This document shows positions 35,046-42,639 of a stretch of DNA of 64,000 nucleotides, piece after piece. Position 1 is the first letter of the stretch, and each line of letters opens with the position of its first letter. The translations under genes were made by a program, and so were the position numbers. The DNA lies in assembly GCF_050389775.1 (NCBI RefSeq), contig NZ_CP177144.1:186001-250000 (forward strand), read 5' to 3'. Origin of the DNA: Marinibacterium sp050389775 (GTDB lineage: Bacteria > Pseudomonadota > Alphaproteobacteria > Rhodobacterales > Rhodobacteraceae). The notes below the pieces were generated by a model. The model was not told the DNA's origin and did no database searches. It worked only from the letters and a program-made list of their open reading frames with translations.

Positions 35046-35416
35046 CAGACCCCTCCGCCCGCCGGGCCGCGGGCGAAGATCAGGCAGGCCCGTCGCAACA
35101 CGTCGTTCTCGGCGCGCAGCCGCTGGTTCTCCAGCTCAAGCTCGGCCTTCGACATCGCAGCGAGGCGCTTCCGGTTGGACAGAAGCACTGGATCAAAAGT
35201 CTGCAGCAGACCGCTGTCCTGAACCCACTCCAGTAAGGTCTTGGGGGCACAGCCGACGCGTAGCGCCACCTCAGAGACGGCAGCCCAGAGGGACGGGTGA
35301 TCATCCTGGATCTCCAGTACGTCCTGGACCGCTCGTGCCCGTGTATCGGCCGGGTACGAAGGTCTTGCCGTTCTCCCCCGCACAGTTTTCGCTGTCATAT
35401 CTTTTTCCACTTTCAC
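35045..35416 (-). CDS. IS3 OrfA-like helix-turn-helix protein
   Basis: A 123-aa protein with the IS3-family OrfA pattern: YPADTRARAVQDVLE, WAAVSEVALRVGCAPKTLLE and a C-terminal leucine-zipper-like ELELENQRLRAENDVLRRAC. No OrfB, terminal inverted repeats or target duplication is visible. It is stitched in place by stop-start overlaps on both sides (GTGA with mobA, ATGA with the phosphoesterase). It is therefore more likely a resident DNA-binding protein of the mob operon than an active insertion sequence. Confidence 0.65.
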   Translation of the reverse strand: MKVEKDMTAKTVRGRTARPSYPADTRARAVQDVLEIQDDHPSLWAAVSEVALRVGCAPKTLLEWVQDSGLLQTFDPVLLSNRKRLAAMSKAELELENQRLRAENDVLRRACLIFARGPAGGGV

Positions 35417-36990
35417 TGCTCTGGCTCGGAGCCTCCTATCAGGGGCGTCTGCGAATGAACCCGGTCCGCTGGCGCTCCTCTGGCTCGGTCTGCTCCAACG
35501 GCCGGCGCCCGGCCTCCAAGGCGCCGTGCAAGGTCGACAACGAGGCGTTCAATTCGCTCCGCAATTCGGCGAGCGCCTTCTCTTGCTCGAGCTGCCGCTG
35601 CATGCACGCGGAGACGCTCTTCTCCAATTCTTCGACGCAGGCGAGCAACTCTTTCTCGAGCGGTGTCAGGGTCATCTGGGATCACTCCATCGTCAGACAT
35701 GTGCGGTTCGTTCCTGCGCCGATCGGGCAGCTTGCGGGCGACAGTCCCGGCGGCAGGACGATCACCTGCCCCAGGCCGCCGACGCCACGGATAGTCCGGC
35801 TGCCCGTCAATTGCTCCGGGATCAGCTGGATCGGTGGCTCGGGCGGCGGCAGTGTCGCCCCCTTCGCGCCCAGAAACGCGCTGAAGGCGGCCATCAACCC
35901 GGCGAGGGCGATCCCCGACAGGATCAGGGCCACCACCCTTCCTGTCACGATCTTGCCGTGGCTCAGGCGCTGCCGCTCCAGCTCCTGCATCAGGCTCTCG
36001 ATTTCGACCCTTCGCTGCGCCACCTCGTCCCTCAGGTCCCTGGTGCTCTCGCGGGACAGGTCGCGAAGGCTCTCCAAATCGTCCGAGATTGTACGCGCGG
36101 CGCTTTGCGCAGTCTTCCGCAACACGTCGTTCGAGCTCTTCAACTGGGATTGCAGCGAGTCGAGCTGAGCCTCCAGTATCTTCTCCATGTTCTGTCGGAT
36201 GCGGGGGCTGAGCTGCATCTGCGGTCCAGTCGTCATAGAAGTACCTTCCTCTCAAACGCCATTTGTTCTTTGGCTGGTCAGGGTCGGCGACGGTCACGAA
36301 ATCGTCTCCCGCTCTTGGGATGGCGAAGCCGACGCTCTTGAGCGCTTCGAGCAGCGTGTCCCGGTCATGGATCGCGCCCAGACCGACCTGCTCCTTCACC
36401 CACTCGTGGACCGCTTCTCGTGTCTGCGCCCGTTCTGGCGCTTCTGTGATGGTCTTCACGTCGCGTGCCCGCGCCGGGTCCATGGGATCGGCCCAGCCAT
36501 GCCGGCGGTTGTGCAAATCCATGAAAGCCAGGAACGACTGCTCGTGACCTGGTGGCGCGATGTTGAGGGACTTTCCCGTCCGCAGCTCCATCCGCGGCAT
36601 GAGGAAGTGCAACTCCACGCGACCTGCGTGCAGATGGCGCACCCACAACATCTGATAGCTGTCATGGGCCAGGCCCGGGCAAGCGAAGGCCTCGAACGCC
36701 TCCATCATTTGGCGCTGCTGCGCTTCTGTCGGGGCATCCTCGGCGGCAAAGCTCAACACCCCGGACTTGTATCGCCAGCGATGCGGCACCGCGTCTACGA
36801 GGTCGATCATGCGCTCTGGGTGCCCCTTCAGAACCTCGGGAGCGATCGAGCGGCGCACACGCTTGATCCTGCCAGCCGCGTCGCGCTTGGGCTGGCGGTA
36901 CTGGTCGTAGTCTACCACCACCTCCTCGATAAGGTACTTCACCGCAGGAGCGGCCTCGCCCTGACCATGGTCGAAGAACTTGACCATCAT
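35413..36990 (-). CDS. mobA: Relaxase (MbeA/MobA-like) of the element
   Basis: A 525-aa relaxase. The N-terminal 250 residues carry the nuclease: MVKFFDHGQGE, MLWVRHLHAGRVELHFLMP (the metal-binding histidine motif; its first positions deviate from the usual HxDxxHxH) and LHNRRHGWADP. The second half is Arg/Gly/Asp-rich and low-complexity, because two other proteins are encoded across it in a different frame. The relaxase nicks oriT and pilots the strand in conjugal mobilization. The ATGATG start overlaps the mobC stop. oriT is expected near mobC-repC but was not identified. Confidence 0.8.
   Translation of the reverse strand: MMVKFFDHGQGEAAPAVKYLIEEVVVDYDQYRQPKRDAAGRIKRVRRSIAPEVLKGHPERMIDLVDAVPHRWRYKSGVLSFAAEDAPTEAQQRQMMEAFEAFACPGLAHDSYQMLWVRHLHAGRVELHFLMPRMELRTGKSLNIAPPGHEQSFLAFMDLHNRRHGWADPMDPARARDVKTITEAPERAQTREAVHEWVKEQVGLGAIHDRDTLLEALKSVGFAIPRAGDDFVTVADPDQPKNKWRLRGRYFYDDWTADAAQPPHPTEHGEDTGGSARLAAIPVEELERRVAEDCAKRRAYNLGRFGEPSRPVPREHQGPEGRGGAAKGRNREPDAGAGAAAPEPRQDRDRKGGGPDPVGDRPRRVDGRLQRVSGREGGDTAAARATDPADPGAIDGQPDYPWRRRPGAGDRPAAGTVARKLPDRRRNEPHMSDDGVIPDDPDTARERVARLRRRIGEERLRVHAAAARAREGARRIAERIERLVVDLARRLGGRAPAVGADRARGAPADRVHSQTPLIGGSEPEQ
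35439..35675 (-). CDS. mobD: MbeD/MobD-like coiled-coil protein nested in mobA
   Basis: A 78-aa protein: LTPLEKELLACVEELEKSV, RQLEQEKALAELRSELNASL, all heptad-rich. This is the size and composition of ColE1 MbeD, which is encoded inside mbeA in another frame. It lies entirely within the relaxase gene, 6 bp after the mobB-like stop. The conserved order mobA(mobB, mobD) supports it being real in spite of the overlap. Confidence 0.65.
   Translation of the reverse strand: MTLTPLEKELLACVEELEKSVSACMQRQLEQEKALAELRSELNASLSTLHGALEAGRRPLEQTEPEERQRTGFIRRRP
35682..36236 (-). CDS. mobB: MbeB/MobB-like membrane protein nested in mobA
   Basis: A 184-aa protein: N-terminal coiled coil (NMEKILEAQLDSLQSQLKS, LESLRDLSRESTRDL), one membrane helix (VVALILSGIALAGLMAAFSA) and a C-terminal domain with VIVLPPGLSPASC. 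ColE1-type MbeB has exactly this order and tethers the relaxosome to the membrane. It is encoded in a different frame over the relaxase's low-complexity half. Confidence 0.7.
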   Translation of the reverse strand: MTTGPQMQLSPRIRQNMEKILEAQLDSLQSQLKSSNDVLRKTAQSAARTISDDLESLRDLSRESTRDLRDEVAQRRVEIESLMQELERQRLSHGKIVTGRVVALILSGIALAGLMAAFSAFLGAKGATLPPPEPPIQLIPEQLTGSRTIRGVGGLGQVIVLPPGLSPASCPIGAGTNRTCLTME

Positions 36991-37430
36991 CGCCAGCTCC
37001 AATGCCGGTGCGCCAGCTTGCCCAGCTTCCGATCGATGGCGACCAGCAGGCTCAGGATCGCCAGGCGGTCCAGATAGCTGCCATCTGCCTCGGCCGCCCG
37101 CAGAACGCGCGTGACCTCATCCATGTCGGCCTCGAGGCGAGCGACGGCCCGCATCAAGTCCGGCGGCGCCATGGGGATGTTGGTGCGGTGGCCGGACGTC
37201 ACCATCCCCAGGGCCTCTCTCAGCAGCTCCGCTAGAGGCCGGCGGGCCTGACGCGCGATGTCATCCAATGCGTCCTTCTCCAACTGGGACACCCGGAAGG
37301 TGATCGATCGGGACAACTGCTCGGCATACTTGGCTCCTGAAACTGCCGGGGGGTTCGAAGGGGGCGCAGCCCCCTCGCCTGTTCCCGCGTCGCAAGACGT
37401 GGGTGAACTTGATTTCCGTCCCGTGACCAT
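36987..37430 (-). CDS. mobC: MobC/MbeC-like accessory relaxosome protein
   Basis: A 147-aa protein. Ribbon-helix-helix-like SRSITFRVSQLEKDALDDIA, ARRPLAELLREAL, then a helical tail (LMRAVARLEADMDEVTRVL). Accessory proteins of this kind bind oriT and help the relaxase. The ATG overlaps the repC stop by one base (TGATG), and its own stop overlaps mobA, so replication and mobilization genes are one transcript. Confidence 0.75.
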   Translation of the reverse strand: MVTGRKSSSPTSCDAGTGEGAAPPSNPPAVSGAKYAEQLSRSITFRVSQLEKDALDDIARQARRPLAELLREALGMVTSGHRTNIPMAPPDLMRAVARLEADMDEVTRVLRAAEADGSYLDRLAILSLLVAIDRKLGKLAHRHWSWR

Positions 37431-38659
37431 CACTCGGCCCCCTCTGACATTTCGCGGAAGACCTGCACCGTTGCCTCTGGGAGCCGCCGCTGGCGGCTGC
37501 GAAGCGGTGGTTCGCCTGCCGTGTGGGAGGCGATCTCACCACCACTCCGCGGCGCATGACCTGAAGCGTCGGGCATGGTGGCGCGGTCGTGCAATTGGCG
37601 CCGCAAGCCTTGGAGCTCTCCGACCAAACCGTGAAGTGCGGAACCACGCGCAGCGGTGTTGCGCGCCAGGCCCAGGAACGCGCGGCGCAGGTCATCGACA
37701 TGGTGCGCACAGCCGTTCCTCTCTGCGTTTCGATCTGCGACGAGAAGACAGATGGCCGCCTTCTCCGGACCGAGGCAGTCGACCTGCCGCTGCCAAAGAC
37801 CAGCCGGGATGCCCCGCACCTGCGCCCAATCCTTTGCCGCGGCGGGGATCGTGCGCCAATCGGGCGGCGCACCCGGGGGCGCGTACTGACGAACCGCATC
37901 TTCAAAGCCTGGGCTGGCGAGAATGCAGAACTGCGCCGGGGTCAGCCGGGGTTCGGGCTGACCGGTGCTACTTCTTTTTGAGTTTGTTTTTCTACCTTCC
38001 CTGGGTGCGACATCCGCGTCGCACCGGTCGGACATTTCCACTGCCACAGACGCGTCGGCGAATGTCTCGATCAACGCTTCCAGCGCGTCGGCGATCTCCT
38101 TCAGCCGCGCATAGCGCCAGATGCGGGAGGGGCGCCGAGATGGCAGGATCACTTCCGCGGCCTCTTCGGCGGAAGCGTCCCCGGAGGTTCGGACCCGCTC
38201 CAACAGCTTGGGGATATGAAGGCGCAGACGCTTGGCTTCTTCCTTCTCGAAGCAAACCTTCCGCGCGGCGGCCTCGATCTCGCCGGCCCGATCCACGAGC
38301 GGGGCGAGGTTGATACCGAAAGCGTACCGGATGACGTTTTCCGATCTGACGCCGTAGCGCCGACACCGCGCTGCGCTGGATTTCACGATGAAGCCCAGCT
38401 CCGCCAGCCGGGCCTCGGCCCGGGCAATCTGGCGCGGGTCCGCCTCCAGCTGCGATGCGGTTTCCGAGACCGAGGGCCACAAGGCGCAAATCCTGCCTGC
38501 GGCATAGTCCTGATCCTGTGTCCGGGAGATCGCGAAGCGCAGGTACTTGAGCATCGTATCAGTCAGGCCGAAATGCTTCGCCGCCTTGACCAGAAGGCCG
38601 TAGAGGTCCCATCGGGTCATCCCGTCCGGCAGACCGCGGTGCGTCAACACATGCGTCAT
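37430..38659 (-). CDS. repC: RepC-type plasmid replication initiator
   Basis: A 409-aa protein with the RepC layout of repABC plasmids: N-terminal winged helix (YGLLVKAAKHFGLTDTMLKY, LWPSVSETASQLEADPRQIA, AEARLAELGFIVKSSAARCR), then VIRYAFGINLAPLVDRAGEI, a hallmark of RepC. In repABC plasmids the origin lies within repC. No RepA or RepB partition genes are present. GGGAGG precedes the ATG. Presence in an integrated element suggests autonomous replication after excision. Confidence 0.8.
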   Translation of the reverse strand: MTHVLTHRGLPDGMTRWDLYGLLVKAAKHFGLTDTMLKYLRFAISRTQDQDYAAGRICALWPSVSETASQLEADPRQIARAEARLAELGFIVKSSAARCRRYGVRSENVIRYAFGINLAPLVDRAGEIEAAARKVCFEKEEAKRLRLHIPKLLERVRTSGDASAEEAAEVILPSRRPSRIWRYARLKEIADALEALIETFADASVAVEMSDRCDADVAPREGRKTNSKRSSTGQPEPRLTPAQFCILASPGFEDAVRQYAPPGAPPDWRTIPAAAKDWAQVRGIPAGLWQRQVDCLGPEKAAICLLVADRNAERNGCAHHVDDLRRAFLGLARNTAARGSALHGLVGELQGLRRQLHDRATMPDASGHAPRSGGEIASHTAGEPPLRSRQRRLPEATVQVFREMSEGAE

Positions 38660-38699
38660 GCGAACCTCCCATCGGGGAGGTCGCGCCACAGGATTTTCG

Positions 38700-38729
38700 T
38701 TGTGACAGGGCGGCTCGATGCGCTATAAT
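38700..38729 (+). promoter_or_regulatory. Sigma-70-like promoter for the antisense RNA
   Basis: TTGTGA, 18-bp spacer, perfect TATAAT, pointing away from repC. It is the clearest promoter in the window and lies in the repC leader. Confidence 0.7.
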
Positions 38730-38735
38730 CGGGGA

Positions 38736-38800
38736 AGCAGATTTTCGTGCCTGCTTTTGAATTTGCCTCGGTTCCGGTTGCCGCCGGACCGAGGTTTTTC
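38736..38800 (+). ncRNA. Probable antisense ctRNA controlling repC
   Basis: A roughly 65-nt transcript is predicted from the promoter at 38700-38729 to an intrinsic terminator (CCTCGGTTCCGG ... CCGGACCGAGG, then TTTTTCTTT). It is antisense to the repC 5' leader and starts about 77 bp from the repC ATG. repABC plasmids carry just such a ctRNA in this position that limits RepC synthesis and copy number. Confidence 0.7.
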
Positions 38801-38961
38801 TTTGCCCATCTCCCAGCTGAATCAGAGCCAGCCCGGTCCGATTGTACGGATTTTGTACGGGATGCTCTCGATCCAGAACCGAAAACCGACGGAAAATCCC
38901 GCAAGAAGCTGCAAGATGCGCCCGCGCGGAGAGAGTAAGTATCTGATGTAAAGATAAAAAG

Positions 38962-39008
38962 TGGTGATCCCGGCAGGGTTCGAACCTGCAACCTGCCCCT
39001 TAGGAGGG
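38962..39008 (-). repeat. att site (right): element-supplied 3' end of the tRNA
   Basis: The 47-bp partner of the left att site. The three differences all fall in the T-arm and its junction. The two stem changes are a compensated pair (A-T in the left copy, G-C here), so tRNA folding is preserved. Confidence 0.9.
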
Positions 39009-39038
39009 GGCTGCTCTATCCAGTTGAGCCACGGGACC
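38962..39038 (-). tRNA. tRNA-Arg (anticodon CCT)
   Basis: A 77-nt cloverleaf: acceptor GGTCCCG/CGGGATC (one G-T pair), D-arm GCTCAACTGGATAGAGC, anticodon stem GCCCC/GGGGC with loop CTCCTAA, T-arm GCAGGTTCGAACCCTGC, discriminator A and encoded CCA. Its 3' half has been supplied by the inserted element; the original 3' end remains at 24520-24566. Confidence 0.95.
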
Positions 39039-39151
39039 GCCGGCGCCTTATTAGCCGCCCCCGTCCGGCTTGTCACCGCCCTTCGAATTGTTGAAAGGAC
39101 GCGACCGTTTGCGCTAGCCTCGTGACATAACCATCGAGAAGGGAACACCCC

Positions 39152-40177
39152 GTGACGATCGACCCCAAACGCCCGCTCACGCTCCGCGATGTCTCCGAAG
39201 CCTCGGGCGTGTCCGAAATGACCGTCAGCCGGGTGCTGCGCAAACGGGGTGACGTGTCGGATGCCACCCGCGAAAAGGTGCTGGCCGCCGCCAAGGAGCT
39301 GGGCTACGTGCCCAACAAGATCGCCGGCGCCCTGGCGTCCAGCCGGGTCAACCTGGTCGCCGTGATCATCCCTTCGCTCAAGAACATGGTCTTTCCCGAG
39401 GTGCTGACCGGCATCAACGAGGTGCTGGAGGACACCGAGTTGCAGCCCGTCGTCGGCGTGACCGATTACATGCCCGAGAAAGAGGAACGGGTGCTCTATG
39501 AAATGCTGTCCTGGCGGCCGTCGGGCGTGATCATTGCCGGGCTGGAACATTCCGATGCCTCGCGGGCGATGATGGAGGCCGCGGGCATTCCGGTCGTCGA
39601 GATCATGGATACCGATGGCAAGCCCGTCGATGCAATGGTCGGCATTTCCCACCGGCGGGCCGGGCGCGAGATGGCCAAGGCGATCCTCAAGGCCGGCTAC
39701 CAGAACATCGGTTTCATGGGCACCAAGATGCCGCTGGACCACCGGGCCCGGAAGCGGTTCGAAGGCTTTACCGAGGTGCTGGCCAAGTCGGGCATCGAAA
39801 TCATGGACCGCGATTTCTATTCCGGCGGCTCCGCCCTGCTGAAGGGGCGCGAGATGACGGCAGCCATGCTCGAACGCACGCCCGAGCTGGATTTCCTATA
39901 TTATTCCAACGACATGATCGGGGCCGGCGGGCTGCTTTACCTGCTCGACCAGGGCATTGACGTGCCGGGCCAGATCGGGCTGGCCGGGTTCAACGGGGTC
40001 GAATTGCTCCAGGGCCTGCCGCGCCGGCTGGCCACGATGGATGCCTGCCGGCTGGAAATCGGCCGGGCGGCGGCGCAGGTCATCGTCGACCGGCTGTCAG
40101 AACCGACGGTGGCCGGCGACAACCAGATCACGCTGACCCCCACAATTTCCTTCGGCGACACGCTGAAACGGCGCTGA
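39152..40177 (+). CDS. LacI/GalR-family transcriptional regulator (GntR-repressor-like)
   Basis: A 341-aa repressor. N-terminal LacI helix-turn-helix (TLRDVSEASGVSEMTVSRVL), hinge helix NKIAGALASSRVNLVAVIIP, then a periplasmic-binding-protein-like effector domain (VTDYMPEKEERVLYEML, FYSGGSALLKGREM). Resemblance is to the gluconate-repressor branch. Start is GTG, with GAGAAGGGA upstream. No sugar genes adjoin it, so the target is elsewhere. Confidence 0.85.
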   Translation: MTIDPKRPLTLRDVSEASGVSEMTVSRVLRKRGDVSDATREKVLAAAKELGYVPNKIAGALASSRVNLVAVIIPSLKNMVFPEVLTGINEVLEDTELQPVVGVTDYMPEKEERVLYEMLSWRPSGVIIAGLEHSDASRAMMEAAGIPVVEIMDTDGKPVDAMVGISHRRAGREMAKAILKAGYQNIGFMGTKMPLDHRARKRFEGFTEVLAKSGIEIMDRDFYSGGSALLKGREMTAAMLERTPELDFLYYSNDMIGAGGLLYLLDQGIDVPGQIGLAGFNGVELLQGLPRRLATMDACRLEIGRAAAQVIVDRLSEPTVAGDNQITLTPTISFGDTLKRR

Positions 40178-40182
40178 GCCCC

Positions 40183-41421
40183 GTGCCTCCCAGACCAGGC
40201 GCACCCGCCGTGGCGGCCCGTCCCGCCCTGCCCGAGATCGACAACCGCCAGGCCCGTCACCTGTTCCTGCACCGCCACGGCCTGGCCGACAGCCCGGCCG
40301 GCCCGGGCAAGGGCGCCGACCTGGCGCAGGTCATCGACACCCTGGGTTTCGTGCAGCTCGACAGCGTCAACACGCTGGCCCGGGCCCATGACATGATCCT
40401 CTATGCCCGGCGCCCGGCCTACCGGCCCGGCCACCTGTCCCGGCTGTATGCCGCCGGCGGGCTGTTCGAACACTGGACCCATGACGCGGCGGTCATCCCG
40501 ATGGCCTTCTACCCGCATTGGCAGCTGCGCTTTGCCCGCGATGCCGCGCGCCTGCCCGAACGCTGGCGGAACTGGCACAAGCATGATTTCGAGGCCGAGT
40601 TCGACGGCGTGCTGCGCCACATCCGCGACAATGGCCCCTGCGGGTCGGGCGACCTGGGCGGCGAGGACAAGAAGGGATCGTCGGGCTGGTGGGACTGGCA
40701 CCCGTCCAAGACGGCGCTGGAATTCCTCTGGCGGTCCGGGGCGTTGACGGTGATCGGGCGCGACGGGTTCCAGAAGCGCTATGACCTGACCGAACGGGTG
40801 ATCGAAGAGACCCTGCGCGGCCAGCGCCCCGAACCGGAGCAAACCATCGACTGGCTGTGCAACGGCGCGCTGGACCGGCTGGGCTTTGCCACCTCGGGCG
40901 AGCTGGCGGCCTTTTGGGACACGGTGACCCCGGATGAGGCGCGCAACTGGTGCGCGCGCGAGGCCGCGGCCGGGCGCATCATGCCGGCGGTGGTGCGCTG
41001 TGCCGACGGGGCGGCGCGCAAGCTGTTCCTGCGGCCCGGGGTGCCCGACGAGACCCCGCCCGAACCGACCGGCCGGCTGCGCGTGCTGTCCCCCTTCGAT
41101 CCGGCCCTGCGCGACCGGGCCCGGGCGCAGCGGCTCTTTGGCTTCCACTACCGGATCGAGATCTTCGTCCCCGCGCCCAAGCGGCGCTATGGCTATTATG
41201 TCTTCCCCCTGCTCGAAGGCGACCGGCTGGTCGGGCGGGTCGACATGAAGGCCGAACGCGACAGCGGCCGGTTGCGGGTGACGGCCCTGTGGCCGGAACG
41301 CGGGGTCGGCTGGGGCAAGGGCCGACAGGCCCGTTTCGAAGCCGAGCTCGACCGGCTGAACCGGTTTGCCGGGCTGACCGAGACGGTCTTTGAACCCGGC
41401 TGGCTGCGCGATCCGCTCTAG
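40183..41421 (+). CDS. ycaQ: YcaQ/AlkZ-type DNA glycosylase (HTH_42 family)
   Basis: A 412-aa winged-helix DNA glycosylase of the DUF1006/HTH_42 family. The active-site motif is FVQLDSVNTLARAHD: Gln-Leu-Asp, as in E. coli YcaQ, which unhooks interstrand crosslinks, rather than the QxQ of AlkZ. Other conserved blocks are FEHWTHDAAVIPM, SGWWDWHPSKTALE, LSPFDPALRDR and a C-terminal GRVDMKAERD. The GTG start 5 bp after the LacI stop suggests co-transcription. Confidence 0.8.
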   Translation: MPPRPGAPAVAARPALPEIDNRQARHLFLHRHGLADSPAGPGKGADLAQVIDTLGFVQLDSVNTLARAHDMILYARRPAYRPGHLSRLYAAGGLFEHWTHDAAVIPMAFYPHWQLRFARDAARLPERWRNWHKHDFEAEFDGVLRHIRDNGPCGSGDLGGEDKKGSSGWWDWHPSKTALEFLWRSGALTVIGRDGFQKRYDLTERVIEETLRGQRPEPEQTIDWLCNGALDRLGFATSGELAAFWDTVTPDEARNWCAREAAAGRIMPAVVRCADGAARKLFLRPGVPDETPPEPTGRLRVLSPFDPALRDRARAQRLFGFHYRIEIFVPAPKRRYGYYVFPLLEGDRLVGRVDMKAERDSGRLRVTALWPERGVGWGKGRQARFEAELDRLNRFAGLTETVFEPGWLRDPL

Positions 41422-41708
41422 CGGCTTGGGTGCCCCGGGGCCGGCCCTGTTGCGCGTCCGGCCTGTTGTCTGCCCAGCCCTGTCGCGGGCCTTGGGGCCG
41501 GCCATGTCGCCTGCCTGTCACCGGCCAATGCGCCGGTCCGATGCCGTGGTCAGCCCAGTCGTGCGACCTGCCTTTCGTCGGCCCTATCGCGGGACCAACA
41601 CATATGCCCGCCCATGTTGCGCTATGTGCCTGTCCCGGGCAATGCCGCGCCCCGGCCCGCCTCATGCCTGCCCGGCATCTCGCCCGGCCATAGCCTCTGG
41701 CCCGGCGT
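41422..41708. other. Repetitive GC-rich spacer
   Basis: About 290 bp with decayed, irregular repeats built from CCTGTCGC, GGGCCGGCC, CGGCCTGTTG and CCCGGGCAATGCC. It resembles, on the opposite strand, the repeat spacer at 8.5-8.85 kb. No gene is seen. Confidence 0.45.
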
Positions 41709-42161
41709 TCAGCCCCGGGCGTCGGGGATATCGGGCCGGATAAGCGCCTCGACAAGCGCCCGGGCCTCGTCGGGGGCGGGCACCGCGCGAAATGCGCCGG
41801 CCCGCATGAAGACCGACACGAACAGCCCCGAGAAACAGCGCTGGCCGTCCTGCGATCCGATCACCCGAAAGCTGATCGACGTCTCTCCCAGCCGCACCGG
41901 CCAGACCGCGCAGACTAACCGGTGGCGCGGGGTGATCGGCGACAGGAAATCCATCGACAGGTGCACGAAGGGCGTGCCATAGCCCCGGTCGATCTCCATC
42001 TCGAACCAGCCGTCGCCGTCGAGATGCGCCTCCCACCAGGCGTCGATGGCCTCCAGCGCCCAGCCCGGGATGTGGCCGGTATAGGCAATCCGCGCCGGGT
42101 CGCAATGGCCCCAGCCCACGCGGATCTCGTGGGAGAATTCCCCCGCTTCGGTGTCGCGCAT
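41709..42161 (-). CDS. Acyl-CoA thioesterase, 4-hydroxybenzoyl-CoA thioesterase family (hotdog fold)
   Basis: A 150-aa hotdog-fold thioesterase. WGHCDPARIAYTGHIPGWAL carries the catalytic Asp near the first helix, as in the 4HBT/YbgC family, and the PFVHLSMDFLSPI strand is typical. It should hydrolyse an acyl-CoA thioester; the acyl group is not predictable. Confidence 0.8.
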   Translation of the reverse strand: MRDTEAGEFSHEIRVGWGHCDPARIAYTGHIPGWALEAIDAWWEAHLDGDGWFEMEIDRGYGTPFVHLSMDFLSPITPRHRLVCAVWPVRLGETSISFRVIGSQDGQRCFSGLFVSVFMRAGAFRAVPAPDEARALVEALIRPDIPDARG

Positions 42162-42302
42162 GCTGTCTGTCCCCTCCCGCCCGCTGGTCCGGCCATGGCA
42201 ATCTTGCTAAGGACGCCTGATTTAGAGGCAGGCGTGAACTGCGGCAACCCAAGAGCCCCGGCTGAGACAATCAGCCCTTCCCCTCCACGCTTTCGATCGG
42301 AC

Positions 42303-42632
42303 TCAGCGCATGAAAGCCGCGGCCGACCAATCGTAGTCGTGACAACGCCGGATCTCGGCCATCGCATCGGCCTCGGAGGAAATCCCCATCTGCTCGTACA
42401 CACGCGCGTCGATCGAAGGCAGGCCGGTGGACTTGTTAACCACGATGATCGACAAGAGTGGTTGCCCATGAGCGTGCAACCACTGCGCAATTCCGGTTAA
42501 AACTGGGCCGCAACCCTGGTTGGCCAGACCAAATTGCCGGGCGAACTCGCCATAGGTCACTGTCTTTCCGGCCAGCGCCCGTTCAGCAAGGAACCGCGCC
42601 ATCTCGGCGTTGAAAGCAGATCGCTGGTTCAT
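42303..42632 (-). CDS. Small hypothetical protein, weakly alkyltransferase/wHTH-like (109 aa)
   Basis: A 109-aa protein of uncertain family. NAEMARFLAERALAG and VTYGEFARQFGLANQGCGPV resemble the winged helix of the MGMT/ATL fold (VTYGEIA...), but no PCHR active site is present; IIVVNKSTGLPS sits where that would be. The ATG at 42632 is 7 bp past the preceding small gene's stop, so the two are likely co-expressed. Confidence 0.5.
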   Translation of the reverse strand: MNQRSAFNAEMARFLAERALAGKTVTYGEFARQFGLANQGCGPVLTGIAQWLHAHGQPLLSIIVVNKSTGLPSIDARVYEQMGISSEADAMAEIRRCHDYDWSAAAFMR

Positions 42633-42639
42633 CAAACCG

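Larger units (their letters stand above)
24520..39008. mobile_element. Integrative mobilizable element inserted in tRNA-Arg(CCT)
   Basis: About 14.5 kb between a 47-bp imperfect direct repeat that corresponds to the 3' portion of tRNA-Arg(CCT). Contents run: tyrosine integrase, two small excisionase-like proteins, XRE regulator, three-gene nucleotide-enzyme operon, PLD-helicase, metallophosphoesterase, OrfA-like protein, mobA (with mobB and mobD nested), mobC, repC, ctRNA. Base composition and codon use are visibly lower in GC than the flanks, most of all at 27.3-31.1 kb. RepC plus relaxase suggests it can exist as a plasmid-like circle and be mobilized by a helper; no type IV secretion genes are present. 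Confidence 0.9.

Noticed and set aside
35045..35416. An active IS3 insertion sequence
   Set aside because: No OrfB, terminal inverted repeats or target duplication.
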